A stretch of DNA of 64,000 nucleotides from Lachnospiraceae bacterium UBA3689 (GTDB taxonomy: Bacteria; Bacillota; Clostridia; Lachnospirales; Lachnospiraceae), in assembly GCA_002371465.1 (NCBI GenBank), contig DFIU01000026.1:23782-87781 (forward strand). Reading direction: 5' to 3'. A model generated the notes under the pieces. That model did no database searches. It saw only the letters and a program-made list of their open reading frames with translations, and was not told the DNA's origin. Made by a program: the position numbers and the translations under genes. Each line of letters opens with the position of its first letter. The stretch's first letter is position 1. Shown one piece after another: positions 36,201 to 45,337 of this stretch.

Positions 36201-37118
36201 ATGATATCTAAAAGAAAAGCAGGATTTCGCAAATGGCTGCCGTTTTACCTTATGGCATTGCCATGTATCATTTACTTTTTTGTCAACAACTATTTGCCAA
36301 TGGGAGGACTGATTATTGCGTTTAAAAACTACAATGTTCAAAAGGGAATTCTCGGCAGTGATTTTGTCGGATTGGAGAATTTTCGATTCCTTTTTTCTAC
36401 GGATGAGGCGTGGATCATCACTAGAAACACGCTCGGTTATAACCTGTTCTGGATTTTTCTGAACATGTTCATCGGGGTGGCGGTGGCGATTTTCCTCAAC
36501 GAAGTACGCACAAGGGTGGCAAAAAAGTTTTATATGTCTGCCATTCTGCTGCCATATCTGATTTCCATGGTCGTGGTTTCCTATCTTGCATACGCATATT
36601 TGAGCGAACAGACGGGGTTCATCAATGCTATCTTCAAAACCTTTGGACTTCATACGGTGGCTTGGTACCAGAACGCAAAATACTGGCCGTTCATTCTGAC
36701 CATTGTCTATGAGTGGAAAAATATTGGATTCAATGCGATTACGATATTTGCCAGCGTCGTTGGGATTAGTAAGGATTATTATGAGGCGGCTGAAATTGAC
36801 GGTGCGACCAAATGGCAGCAGATTAAAAAAATTACCCTACCTATGCTGAAGCCCACCATAGTTATGCTGATTACAATCGGCATGGGTAATGTCTTCCGCT
36901 CAGATTTTGGATTATTCTATCAGGTCCCGAGAAACGTCGGGCTCCTGAACAGTGCGACCGATACGATTGATACGTTTGTATTCCGGGCTTTGTTGCAGAC
37001 CGGAGATATTGGAATGGCCTCTGCGGCGTCCTTCTATCAGTCGATCGTATGCTTTATCACAATCATGGTTTTTAACGGTCTGATGCGCAAATACAGCAAA
37101 GAAAATGCGATGTTCTAA
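36201..37118 (+). CDS. LplB-type carbohydrate ABC transporter permease
   Basis: 305 residues with about six helices, starting with the N-terminal KWLPFYLMALPCIIYFFVNN pattern. The EAA motif is YYEAAEIDGATKWQQIKKITLP. LplB/YtcP-type importers bring in complex or uronic oligosaccharides in Bacillota, and their genes usually lack a local ATPase, relying on a shared MsmK-like one, as here. A GGGGG-rich ribosome site precedes the ATG. It forms one unit with the YtcP-like permease and the binding protein. Confidence 0.92.
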   Translation: MISKRKAGFRKWLPFYLMALPCIIYFFVNNYLPMGGLIIAFKNYNVQKGILGSDFVGLENFRFLFSTDEAWIITRNTLGYNLFWIFLNMFIGVAVAIFLNEVRTRVAKKFYMSAILLPYLISMVVVSYLAYAYLSEQTGFINAIFKTFGLHTVAWYQNAKYWPFILTIVYEWKNIGFNAITIFASVVGISKDYYEAAEIDGATKWQQIKKITLPMLKPTIVMLITIGMGNVFRSDFGLFYQVPRNVGLLNSATDTIDTFVFRALLQTGDIGMASAASFYQSIVCFITIMVFNGLMRKYSKENAMF

Positions 37119-37135
37119 GGAAAGGGAAGTTTTTT

Positions 37136-38008
37136 ATGAATAGATCAAGCAAACGTTTTTTAAAACTGTCACATATAGTTCTACTGCTCTTGAGTTGTCT
37201 GCTGATCGCACCGTTTCTGTTGTTGATTATTTCATCTTTTACTGATGAGACGACAGCGGTGCAGAATGGGTATTCTTTTTTTCCTCAAAAGTTCTCAGTG
37301 GACGCGTACCGATATATTTTTTCCAATTTCAGAATATTTGGGAAGGCTTTTTTGATCACGGCGGGGGTCACTCTGTTTGGAGTACTGCTCGGAGTGACGA
37401 TGGCGGCACTGATGGCGTATGCGATTTCCAGACCGGGACTTCCGGGCAGGAAAATACTGAACTTTTACGTCATTTTTACGATGTTGTTCAATGGAGGGCT
37501 GGTAGCGACTTATCTCACCTACGTTTCTGTTTTCCACATAAAAAACACCTATTTTGCTCTGCTGATCCCCAACCTGCTCTGCAATGCATTTACGATCATG
37601 CTGATTAAAAATTATTATCAGACATCTCTCCCGACGGAGTTGATAGAGGCTGCGAGAATTGACGGTGCTTCAGAGTGGGCGATCTTTTTTAAGGTGGTTA
37701 TGCCCCTCTCAAAGCCAATCATTGCGACGGTCGCGCTGATCGTAGGACTTGCATACTGGAACGACTGGCAGAATGGTTTGTACTATCTGGATGATACCTC
37801 AATGCATGGAATACAGAACGTACTGAACGACATGAACAGTAATGCAAAATACCTGATGCAGTTTGCCCACAGCGGGGGGACGGCAGTACCGACTACAACA
37901 GTGCGGATGGCGATTGCAGTGGTCGGCATTCTTCCGATTCTCTGCATCTACCCATTTTTCCAGGATTATTTTGTGAAGGGGGTGACAGCAGGAGCGGTAA
38001 AGGGGTAA
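37136..38008 (+). CDS. YtcP-type carbohydrate ABC transporter permease
   Basis: 290 residues, about six helices, EAA loop ELIEAARIDGASEWAIF. It is the second permease of the LplB-YtcP importer, 17 bases after the first, with a GGAAAGGGAAG ribosome site. The C-terminal FFQDYFVKGVTAGAVKG matches the end of this family. No ATPase gene is present in this unit. Confidence 0.92.
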   Translation: MNRSSKRFLKLSHIVLLLLSCLLIAPFLLLIISSFTDETTAVQNGYSFFPQKFSVDAYRYIFSNFRIFGKAFLITAGVTLFGVLLGVTMAALMAYAISRPGLPGRKILNFYVIFTMLFNGGLVATYLTYVSVFHIKNTYFALLIPNLLCNAFTIMLIKNYYQTSLPTELIEAARIDGASEWAIFFKVVMPLSKPIIATVALIVGLAYWNDWQNGLYYLDDTSMHGIQNVLNDMNSNAKYLMQFAHSGGTAVPTTTVRMAIAVVGILPILCIYPFFQDYFVKGVTAGAVKG

Positions 38009-38136
38009 GCGCAGGGGCAGAAAAGCCCTATTACTTGCCGGAATTTTACTATGGAGAAGAGACTTGATGGGATATGATGAACGTCATCAGGTAAACAATG
38101 GCAGCACAATTTAACGTAATCTATAGGAGGGAGAAC

Positions 38137-39690
38137 ATGAAAAAAACGAGAATAATGGCGCTCACACTCTCTGCGGTACTGGCAATCAGTATGTTTGCTG
38201 GGTGTGGAGGCGGTCAGACGACAGGAAGCAGTACGGTGGAGAACGGAGACGTGGTCAGGACAGCATCAACCGCAGAAGAAGGCGATCCATATGAAATAGT
38301 CGTAGAACTGATGACTTATGGTTCAACGCCAGCGGATACAGAGGCGGTGCAGGATGCAATCAATGAGATTACCGTTCCGGCTATCAATGCCACGGTCAGG
38401 TTTCTACCGATCACGGTAGCTGATCACGCTACGAAGGTTGGATTACTTACCGCAGGTGGAGAAAAGGTGGATCTCATCATGACAGGTATCACAAGCAGCG
38501 CGGCAAATCTTCACGCCAACGGTGTTCTTACAGATGTGACAGACCTTCTTAATGAGTATGCTCCGGAACTTGTCGAGAAAGAAGGAAAACTTCTTGACGC
38601 GGGAAAATTTGACGGACGGGTTTACGCGATTCCGGGCAATCTGTACCCTGGGGAGTCTCTTAATCTATTATATAATAAGGACATGGCGGAGGAGTATGGC
38701 ATCGATATTCCGGAGACCCTTGCAAGCTATGGCGACTGGGACGCTTTTTTTGAGCAATGCAAGGAAAAACTGCCGGCGAATATATATCCATTCACATTGG
38801 GAGACGGTACTGGAGCCAGCACCGTAAACTGGGATTCTGCGTATGATTCCCTTGGTGACAGTTCCTATCTCGCCGCGGGCGTTCTTCCGGAAGTAAAGGA
38901 TGGAACGGAGATCGAAAACTGGTATGAGACAGACAAGTATAAGCAGATGGTGGAGAAGCGCAGGGAATGGTATGAGAAGGGGTACGTTGTTCCAGATTCC
39001 ATGACCAGCGGATTTTCTACGACAGATACCATTACAGCGGGCACCTGCTTCTCCTTTCAGAATCCATTTCAGGCGAACCTGAATGAGGTCACGCTGAGTA
39101 AGGCGACAGGTGTTAATCTCGGATATGTCAAGCTGTCAGAGCCAATTATTACTACGGGGTCCACGCTGATGACCAGTTGGGGGGTACCGGTCACTTCTGA
39201 GCAGCCTGAGAAAGCGATCCAGTTGCTCAATCTGATTTTTAAGGATACCAGGCTTGCCAATCTTATGAACTATGGAATTGAAGGTGAACATTATGAGAAG
39301 GTAAGTGAGCACATTATTGATTATCCGGAGGGATCCGATCCCGCCAGTATCGGTTGGGGCGGATTTATCAACTGGTTCGGAGATACCTCTGAGGTGTATC
39401 AATTTGCACCGATCACAGAGGATTATTATGAAAAAATTGCTGATTTTGGACTTGAGAAGGCGACGATATCCAATGCGCTTGGATATACGTTCGATTCCAA
39501 GTCTGTAAAAACACAGATGGCAGCGATCACCTCTGTCATTGATACGGATAAACCTTCACTGGAATGTGGCCTGGTGGACGTCGGAGAATCACTACCTGCG
39601 TTTCTTAAGGATCTGAAGGATGCAGGTATGGATGAAGTGATTGCGGAGAATCAGAAGCAGTACACAGAATGGCTTGCAAAGAGGGAATAA
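38137..39690 (+). CDS. Extracellular solute-binding lipoprotein, family 1 (LplA-like)
   Basis: 517 residues from the ATG with TAGGAGGG ahead; an in-frame ATG at 38098 has no such site. Signal peptide with lipobox MFAGC (Cys23), an acidic linker, then the family 1 binding fold of about 480 residues typical of YesO/LplA-like proteins. It captures an oligosaccharide or a glycoside for the LplB/YtcP permeases. A 128-base spacer separates it from the permease genes, and a terminator follows its stop. Confidence 0.92.
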   Translation: MKKTRIMALTLSAVLAISMFAGCGGGQTTGSSTVENGDVVRTASTAEEGDPYEIVVELMTYGSTPADTEAVQDAINEITVPAINATVRFLPITVADHATKVGLLTAGGEKVDLIMTGITSSAANLHANGVLTDVTDLLNEYAPELVEKEGKLLDAGKFDGRVYAIPGNLYPGESLNLLYNKDMAEEYGIDIPETLASYGDWDAFFEQCKEKLPANIYPFTLGDGTGASTVNWDSAYDSLGDSSYLAAGVLPEVKDGTEIENWYETDKYKQMVEKRREWYEKGYVVPDSMTSGFSTTDTITAGTCFSFQNPFQANLNEVTLSKATGVNLGYVKLSEPIITTGSTLMTSWGVPVTSEQPEKAIQLLNLIFKDTRLANLMNYGIEGEHYEKVSEHIIDYPEGSDPASIGWGGFINWFGDTSEVYQFAPITEDYYEKIADFGLEKATISNALGYTFDSKSVKTQMAAITSVIDTDKPSLECGLVDVGESLPAFLKDLKDAGMDEVIAENQKQYTEWLAKRE

Positions 39691-39702
39691 GCTGAAAAAG
39701 GA

Positions 39703-39732
39703 GACCGCCGTGCTTTTCTGCGGCGGTCTTTT
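39703..39732 (+). terminator. Rho-independent terminator after the binding protein
   Basis: GACCGCCG/CGGCGGTC arms (39703-39710, 39721-39728) followed by TTTT. Confidence 0.8.
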
Positions 39733-39788
39733 CCGGTGTGGCGGAGTAGATGAGCAGACGTTGTAAAATGTCAGGAAGGGGGATAGGA

Positions 39789-41273
39789 ATGGATTTTTTA
39801 CAGATGGAGAACGCGCTTTCCAGATGGTTCCATCTGCAGCAGCAGGCGGAGCTTTGGCGTGGGAGGTATGAAAAGGAGATGGATCTGTCGATCTGTCTAA
39901 CTCCAGCATACAAGATGGAAGAAGATGGAAGAAACGGGTATATTTCGTGTGACACATTTACCTGTCATTTTGCTAACAGGAATGGAAAGGGAAACTGTCA
40001 GGTGCGAATGAAAAGGCTGGAGGCAGCAGTAGAAGCAACTGGCACAGGCTGTCGGATTCGAAGAATCCGTTGGTATCTAATCCAAGAGATGAAACCGTGG
40101 ACCTATCCGAAGGAAATTGATTTCTGTGCCCTTCCGAAGTATCCAGAGCTTCCGAAAGCAGGAACTTCTGTAGAGGTAAAGAAACAAAACTGCGAAGAAG
40201 ATCGAATGGCGATTCGCAATTTGATGAATATGTTTTTTGAGCATCGCCTGGAGCGGATGCATGAGCTTTTTTTCGAGGACAAGCAGACGAATGTAAGGAT
40301 TGATTTGCTGTCAAAGAGAACGGTGAAGGGATATCAGGCAATAACGAAATGGTTTCAGGAGACGTTAGCGGGAGAAAAGGAAAATGCACACTGTTACAGA
40401 TTTCTAGGCCTGAATTGTGCACCGGTCATTGAAATTGATGAATCACGGAGAATGGCATGCTCACTCTCGATGGCAGAGACCTTCCGTATTGATGCGAAAG
40501 ATAAGGAGCCTGCGAGGTGGACACTTATCCGGAGGCTTTGCACTGTGTGCGGCAGATATGTGAATACAGTAGACGGCTGGAAAATCAGCCATTTGCATAT
40601 TCAGAAGTTGATTGACCTGCCGATTGTGCGGTACAGAAATGACCAGAGATATGATAAGGCAGGACAGAGTAAGGAGCCGTGGTCCGTTGATCAGAAATAC
40701 GGGGGAACGATCTCTGTTTCTGATGCGATGCAGATCGAGAACATTATTAACGGATGGGCATATTCGTGTAGACAGGGGACGCTGGATGCGTTCTGCAGGA
40801 ACTATTTTTTTCACCCTGATTTTCCGGTTTCTATGCTCATCCGCAGCTTTGGCACCAAAACAGAGGAACTGCGTACTTTTGAAGATATTATGACCAAGAT
40901 CAGGGACATGGTCGCGCAGTACCGAAATCGCTATTATACCTGGCATGCACCGACAACACCGGTTCTGCAGTATGACGGCGACAAAGAACACGTGGTTGCC
41001 ACATGGTATGACAGGGGTACAACAAACCTCCGGAGTATGTCAAAATCTGCCGCGGATATCTTATATATGGTATTTGTGAACAAATACACTCATCATTTTC
41101 GAAGAGCGGGGGGTAAGTGGTACATCGAACGTTTTTACAATGAACCTGTGATCAGTATGCCGGACTGGCATTTTGACATGATGCATAGTCGTGGATATGT
41201 ATCTATACCGGATACACCTTGCTTTCCGGACAGGTTTGAGCTGTTGACGGAAGAAGAGAAAGAGGGGGAATGA
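39789..41273 (+). CDS. Large protein built from several NTF2/SnoaL-like domains
   Basis: 494 residues from ATG 39789 (AGGAAGGGGG ahead). No catalytic family is recognised. The sequence looks like two or three NTF2-like cones in tandem. Helices NLMNMFFEHRLERMHELF and IENIINGWAYSCRQGTLDAF each open a unit, and each unit ends with a strand pattern like VDGWKISHLHIQ and AGGKWYIERFYNEP. Residues 1-100 may be a shorter unit. Such multi-domain NTF2-like proteins could bind or isomerise a bulky aromatic or polyketide-like ligand. It directly precedes the esterase (4-base gap), so the two probably act on the same compound. Confidence 0.65.
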   Translation: MDFLQMENALSRWFHLQQQAELWRGRYEKEMDLSICLTPAYKMEEDGRNGYISCDTFTCHFANRNGKGNCQVRMKRLEAAVEATGTGCRIRRIRWYLIQEMKPWTYPKEIDFCALPKYPELPKAGTSVEVKKQNCEEDRMAIRNLMNMFFEHRLERMHELFFEDKQTNVRIDLLSKRTVKGYQAITKWFQETLAGEKENAHCYRFLGLNCAPVIEIDESRRMACSLSMAETFRIDAKDKEPARWTLIRRLCTVCGRYVNTVDGWKISHLHIQKLIDLPIVRYRNDQRYDKAGQSKEPWSVDQKYGGTISVSDAMQIENIINGWAYSCRQGTLDAFCRNYFFHPDFPVSMLIRSFGTKTEELRTFEDIMTKIRDMVAQYRNRYYTWHAPTTPVLQYDGDKEHVVATWYDRGTTNLRSMSKSAADILYMVFVNKYTHHFRRAGGKWYIERFYNEPVISMPDWHFDMMHSRGYVSIPDTPCFPDRFELLTEEEKEGE

Positions 41274-41277
41274 CGGA

Positions 41278-42624
41278 GTGAAGCTGACAAAAAAATACTG
41301 CATACCAGAGCTAACAGAAGAGCAGTTTGAAAAGCTTGACCACACAGCCGTCCTCAGGTCGCCGGATTCTCCGGGAGGATACGTAGTTACATTTCGGCTG
41401 AGAGCACCGGAACGTGATTGGCTCGCCGTTCAGGGAGACTGGATGTTTTCGGATATTCATCACTCAAGCACATTTCAGAGTGCACGGATCTGGCCGCATG
41501 AGTGGAGAAAGGGGCTCTTTCCACACACCCTGCTAGGGCTCAGGGAGTCACCGGATGCCCTTAAAGACGGCAGAAAAGGGGCGGAAATAGATGTCACACA
41601 GTTTGATTTTGACTGGGATGTCCTGAATTTAGGCATGTATGAGATGGATAAGGATCCAAAGACAGGAATCTTCAGATGTACGATACCGCTCCCGACGGGC
41701 ATTTACAATTATCAATTCATCACTGAAATTCCGGAGGGTAATCCTTTGCGGATGAAGACGGTTTCGGATCCGGCAACGGAAAGCAGATGGAACGACCAAG
41801 GAGAACTGCATGCAAAATGCCAGATCGCAGTTCCGAAGGGAGCAGGCAAATGTAGCGAGATGAGAAGTAGAATATGCTCTGAAATCGCTGAGGATATTAG
41901 TTTGCAGATTCCCGATCCTGATGGAGAACGGGGTTCGGTTGTATGTTTTACCTATCCGACGGATCACGCATTTGGAGTTGGAGAGGAGCAGAGAGCAATG
42001 GTATACTTGCCTGCAGGGTATAATGACAAACACACGAAACCATATCCGGTTATATATCTCAGCCACGGTGGAGGCGGGAATGCGTTGTCATGGATGACAG
42101 AGGGAGCCATTCCGAGCATTATGAATAATTTGATTCATGCGAAACTAATAGAGCCAATGGTCGTAGTGACCATGAGCAATGAAGTTTTTCAATGGGAGAA
42201 TCAGGCAAGAACAATTCCGAATATAACGAATTGTCTCATTCCGGCAGTGGAGCGGAGTTTTCACGTGGCACGCACTCGGGAGAGAAGATATTTCGCAGGA
42301 TTTTCAGCAGGAGGTTTTCTCGCCTATGAGATATATGAGGCGAAACCCGAGCTTTTTTCCTGTGTCGGGATCTGGAGCGGCGGCTGTCGGTTTGAGATGA
42401 AACTTTCCGATCCGGAACTGAAGAATACGGAAGTCCATGTCGGAGCAGGACGATATGATGACGCATATTTCTCATTCGGTGCTCCGCTGGAAAATGCACT
42501 TTATAATGCAGGGCTCCCATTCACCAGTTATACTCCGCTGGGAGGACATCAGTGGAATGTCTGGAGAAAGCTGTTTATTGATTTCGTAACACGGGTAGTA
42601 TCCGGCCGGGATAAGGGGAATTGA
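41278..42624 (+). CDS. Alpha/beta-hydrolase esterase with N-terminal CBM48-like domain
   Basis: 448 residues from a GTG start, 8 bases after AGAGGGGGA and 4 bases after the previous stop. Residues about 30-160 look like the early-set (E-set/CBM48) domain of enterochelin-esterase-like and feruloyl/acetyl-xylan esterases (VQGDWMFSD, LPTGIYNYQFI). The hydrolase part shows oxyanion SHGGGGN, nucleophile elbow GFSAGGF and catalytic His in GGHQWNVW. No signal peptide is seen, so it acts on imported substrate in the cytosol. It probably cleaves a phenolic or short acyl ester from a sugar taken up by the LplB/YtcP system. Confidence 0.85.
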   Translation: MKLTKKYCIPELTEEQFEKLDHTAVLRSPDSPGGYVVTFRLRAPERDWLAVQGDWMFSDIHHSSTFQSARIWPHEWRKGLFPHTLLGLRESPDALKDGRKGAEIDVTQFDFDWDVLNLGMYEMDKDPKTGIFRCTIPLPTGIYNYQFITEIPEGNPLRMKTVSDPATESRWNDQGELHAKCQIAVPKGAGKCSEMRSRICSEIAEDISLQIPDPDGERGSVVCFTYPTDHAFGVGEEQRAMVYLPAGYNDKHTKPYPVIYLSHGGGGNALSWMTEGAIPSIMNNLIHAKLIEPMVVVTMSNEVFQWENQARTIPNITNCLIPAVERSFHVARTRERRYFAGFSAGGFLAYEIYEAKPELFSCVGIWSGGCRFEMKLSDPELKNTEVHVGAGRYDDAYFSFGAPLENALYNAGLPFTSYTPLGGHQWNVWRKLFIDFVTRVVSGRDKGN

Positions 42625-42663
42625 GCTTCTGGTCAACTCGGGAACACTGAAGGAAGGTATCAT

Positions 42664-42770
42664 ATGGCAGTATTTCATGTGACATTTATGGCGGAGACAC
42701 TGGGGCGCACAGTCCCGCTTGTAGTGATCTTGCCCACAGACAAGTTTTATTTTGGAAATATGCCAAGAAG
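42664..42770 (+). pseudogene. Truncated start of a tributyrin/S-formylglutathione-type esterase
   Basis: The first 36 or so residues (MAVFHVTFMAETLGRTVP, VILPTDK, GNMPRRE) look like the N-terminus of small clostridial esterases of the EstA/tributyrin type, which are normally about 260 residues. The similarity stops near 42770 and the frame closes at 42852 after unrelated residues. A GAAGGTATC stretch precedes the ATG. It is best read as the remnant of a second esterase gene cut off by rearrangement, possibly linked to insertion of the minus-strand ATPase gene. Confidence 0.55.
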
Positions 42771-42846
42771 AGAAGTGGGAGAAAGCGATGGCGGTCTGAG
42801 GATGCGGCAGTGTATTACTGCCGCCTGTTTGATCAGAAATCGAGAT

Positions 42847-44154
42847 TTATAGAAACATGGCCATATACAGGGGTAAGCTGACAACCCTGCTGTCGTCCGC
42901 TCCGATATTTCCATCAATCAGCTTGTATGCAACAGGAATGTCATCACGGTTTTTCATAAACTCGTTCAGCGAGGTCGATTTTCCTCTTCCGCTTTTTACT
43001 TCGATCGGAAGAATCGTGCCTTCCCTTTGAACCAGAAAATCAAGCTCACGTCGGGAGGATTCGTTTTTATAGAAATAAAGAGTGTATCCTTTCTTGTACA
43101 GAATATCTGCGATGACGCATTCCCAGATACCGCCCTTTGTATTCCCTGTGAGCGTATTTTCCACGATATGTTGTTTGAGGGACAGATCCCGCATCGCAAT
43201 GAGGAGAGACAGATCCGTTGTGTAGGCACGGAAAAAGTCATCGCGTGCATAATCGGCGAGATCATACCGGATGTCTGTCACACGGCGGCACAGGTGAACG
43301 ATATCTGCACGGACGAGCCATTCCATGCTGGAATAATATTTTTGAGCGCGTGCTCCCGATTCAATTTCTTTGTATTGAAACTTGTGATTCTCTTTATCCA
43401 GAAGCTGCTTTGAGAGTGTGAGATAGCATTTTTCGGCTTTCACCTTTTCCTCGGCAGATTCATAATGCGCAATATCGTACTGATAGCCTTGAAGAAGTGC
43501 TTTTTGAACCGTGTCGGCTACACGGAAATCCTTTGAATTTAAATAGGAAGATACGGCTTCCGGCATTCCGCCGATAGCGGCATACTGGCGCAGATATCCC
43601 ATCATTGCAGAGTGTACGGCTGGCGGAACGGGCTTGCGGTTGTCAAACATCACCTGCAGAGAATGGATCAGATCTTCGTTTATGCTGAGAGCCCAGAGGA
43701 ATTCCTCAAAATCGAGACCATACATATGGAGATAGTTCACGTATCCAACTGGATAGGAGGATGCCCGGCGATAATCAATTCCGAGAAGTGAACCGGATGC
43801 GATTACATCATACCGCCCGTCAATGGTCCAGAATTTGAGTGAAGTGATGGCTTCGCTGCATTCCTGGATTTCGTCAAGGAAGATCAGTGTTGTACCAGGA
43901 TTCAGCTTTTTGTCCGGAAAGCGGAATCGGAGTGCAGTGATGAGGGTATCTACATCCAGATCTCCCGTAAAAATCTGTGCGGCGAATGGCGTTTCTTTAA
44001 AATTAATGGTGAGCACCTCGGGATAGTTCTGTTGACCGAACGCTTCAATGGAAAATGTTTTCCCAACCTGCCGGGCACCCTGGATGATCAGGCACTTTTT
44101 AGAAGTGCTTTTTTTCCAGTTTATCAGGCTTTGCGTAATTTTTCTTCTCAGCAT
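42847..44154 (-). CDS. AAA-family ATPase with DUF4143 domain
   Basis: 435 residues. Walker A GARQVGKT at about residues 26-33 and Walker B LIFLDEIQE near 90 identify the AAA_14 domain. The C-terminal DUF4143 region has the PD-(D/E)xK-like pattern ELDFLVQ ... PIEVKSG. These proteins are common, mobile and of uncertain role; toxin-antitoxin-like or defence functions have been suggested. It is opposite in direction to its surroundings and interrupts the esterase fragment, consistent with horizontal arrival. Three spaced repeats lie immediately before its start codon. Confidence 0.88.
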   Translation of the reverse strand: MLRRKITQSLINWKKSTSKKCLIIQGARQVGKTFSIEAFGQQNYPEVLTINFKETPFAAQIFTGDLDVDTLITALRFRFPDKKLNPGTTLIFLDEIQECSEAITSLKFWTIDGRYDVIASGSLLGIDYRRASSYPVGYVNYLHMYGLDFEEFLWALSINEDLIHSLQVMFDNRKPVPPAVHSAMMGYLRQYAAIGGMPEAVSSYLNSKDFRVADTVQKALLQGYQYDIAHYESAEEKVKAEKCYLTLSKQLLDKENHKFQYKEIESGARAQKYYSSMEWLVRADIVHLCRRVTDIRYDLADYARDDFFRAYTTDLSLLIAMRDLSLKQHIVENTLTGNTKGGIWECVIADILYKKGYTLYFYKNESSRRELDFLVQREGTILPIEVKSGRGKSTSLNEFMKNRDDIPVAYKLIDGNIGADDSRVVSLPLYMAMFL

Positions 44155-44186
44155 AATATCCTCCAGAACTTCCCTTTTTGCAGAGC

Positions 44187-44266
44187 ATCAACATTTTACG
44201 AGATAAAATGTTTGTGAATCAACATTTTGCGAGTGCAGAATGACGTTATGATCAACATTTTGTAAA
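44187..44266. repeat. Three phased 11-base direct repeats upstream of the DUF4143 ATPase
   Basis: ATCAACATTTT occurs at 44187, 44218 and 44251, spaced 31 and 33 bases, close to three helical turns. The first copy is also half of a palindrome (AACATTTTA-CGAGA-TAAAATGTT, 44190-44212). They lie in the promoter/leader of the minus-strand ATPase, so they look like operator sites. Confidence 0.6.
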
Positions 44267-44343
44267 ATAATAGCATACCAACAAGAGAAAATCCAGCCGA
44301 AATCCATGAAAAGCTTATTCGATGGAAATTCTGAAGCCTGAAT

Positions 44344-45117
44344 TTAATCAATGAAGCTTGCCCGGTAGCACTCGCTGAGTGTGAGCAGATAACATTCAAA
44401 GGCAATAATCCAGGAGGTTGCATTGGCATCAACTGCCAGCAGGTGGCGATCGGCGAATCGGCTATACTGTGATTCCTTGCTGGCAAAGAGCCAGATCGTG
44501 GCCTTCTTTTCTTTTATTTTCTCAAATACCTCTGTCATCTCCAGTGTTTCCGTAAACTCAATGGTGTTGATAAAAACAATCGAGTGTTCATCCAGATGCG
44601 CGGAGGTCTCGATCATGTTCGGGATGAGGACTTCATAGCAGGTCTCTTTGCCGTCTTTCCAAAGATTCTGTTGAAAACTGCTGATAAAGGAGGTGCGGAA
44701 GGGAATATAGAAATAAATCTTCTTTGCTGTATGCAGTTCCTTGAGTAAGGCCTCGCAGAGGTCGGCAGAGAGATACTGATTGTATAACTTCTTGGAGTGC
44801 AGCAACTGTCTTCCGACTTCATCCATAATACCTTTGGGAGTATTTGCAGACTGAAGCCCCAGCATGCGATTGTAATAGACATACTGTGAGGCCGCGCTTT
44901 GCAGGGCATAGCGAAAATCTGAAAAACTGCCATAGCCAAGTTTCTGGACAAGCCGCCAGATGGTTGTGCGCGAGGAGGCGGTGAGGTCCGCAATATCATA
45001 GATCGTCACACGTTTCATCTCTGATAAATTCTGCAAAATCTTTCCTGCAAGTTCCCGATAGATCGAATCCGTACTCTGGGAATCGTACAATTCCGTCAGT
45101 GCCTGAATCACATTCAT
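44344..45117 (-). CDS. RpiR/MurR-family transcription regulator
   Basis: 257 residues. N-terminal HTH_6 domain (VTIYDIADLTASSRTTIWRLV near 35-55) and a C-terminal SIS sugar-phosphate-binding domain (about 105-235; IYFYIPFRTSFIS). RpiR proteins respond to sugar phosphates. The gene is divergent from the isomerase/Gfo/binding-protein operon that starts at 45338, which it most likely controls. The 220-base space holds a palindrome and a cre-like site. The final residues differ from the usual SIS end, but the frame is intact. Confidence 0.9.
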   Translation of the reverse strand: MNVIQALTELYDSQSTDSIYRELAGKILQNLSEMKRVTIYDIADLTASSRTTIWRLVQKLGYGSFSDFRYALQSAASQYVYYNRMLGLQSANTPKGIMDEVGRQLLHSKKLYNQYLSADLCEALLKELHTAKKIYFYIPFRTSFISSFQQNLWKDGKETCYEVLIPNMIETSAHLDEHSIVFINTIEFTETLEMTEVFEKIKEKKATIWLFASKESQYSRFADRHLLAVDANATSWIIAFECYLLTLSECYRASFID

Positions 45118-45204
45118 ATCCTACAATCTCCTTTACTTCTATCCTGGTCTTTAGTTTACCCCTCTGCGTGTTCTGTTTCAATGTAAAAGGTTTCTGAATT
45201 GGGA

Positions 45205-45221
45205 ATATTTAATTCAAATAT
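45205..45221. promoter_or_regulatory. Palindrome, possible RpiR operator
   Basis: ATATTT-AATTC-AAATAT lies in the divergent RpiR/isomerase space. RpiR-type proteins bind imperfect palindromes, but the AT content makes chance occurrence plausible. Confidence 0.3.
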
Positions 45222-45308
45222 GAATACATCTATTTCAAATCAGAGCGCACTTTCAGTTAGACACATTTATGATAAATATATAGGTTAGGGAAGCACGGAA
45301 CCGGACTA

Positions 45309-45323
45309 TATAAGCGCTTGATA
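45309..45323 (+). promoter_or_regulatory. Possible catabolite-responsive element (cre)
   Basis: TATAAGCGCTTGATA has the AAGCGCTT core of CcpA sites just before the ribosome site of the isomerase gene. A downstream cre would block transcription when a preferred sugar is present. Confidence 0.35.
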
Positions 45324-45337
45324 GGGAGGAATGAAAA

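Noticed and set aside
42787..42885. Immunoglobulin-like string SEDAAVYYC in one frame
   Set aside because: A short chance resemblance to antibody framework residues, with no start, ribosome site or domain around it.
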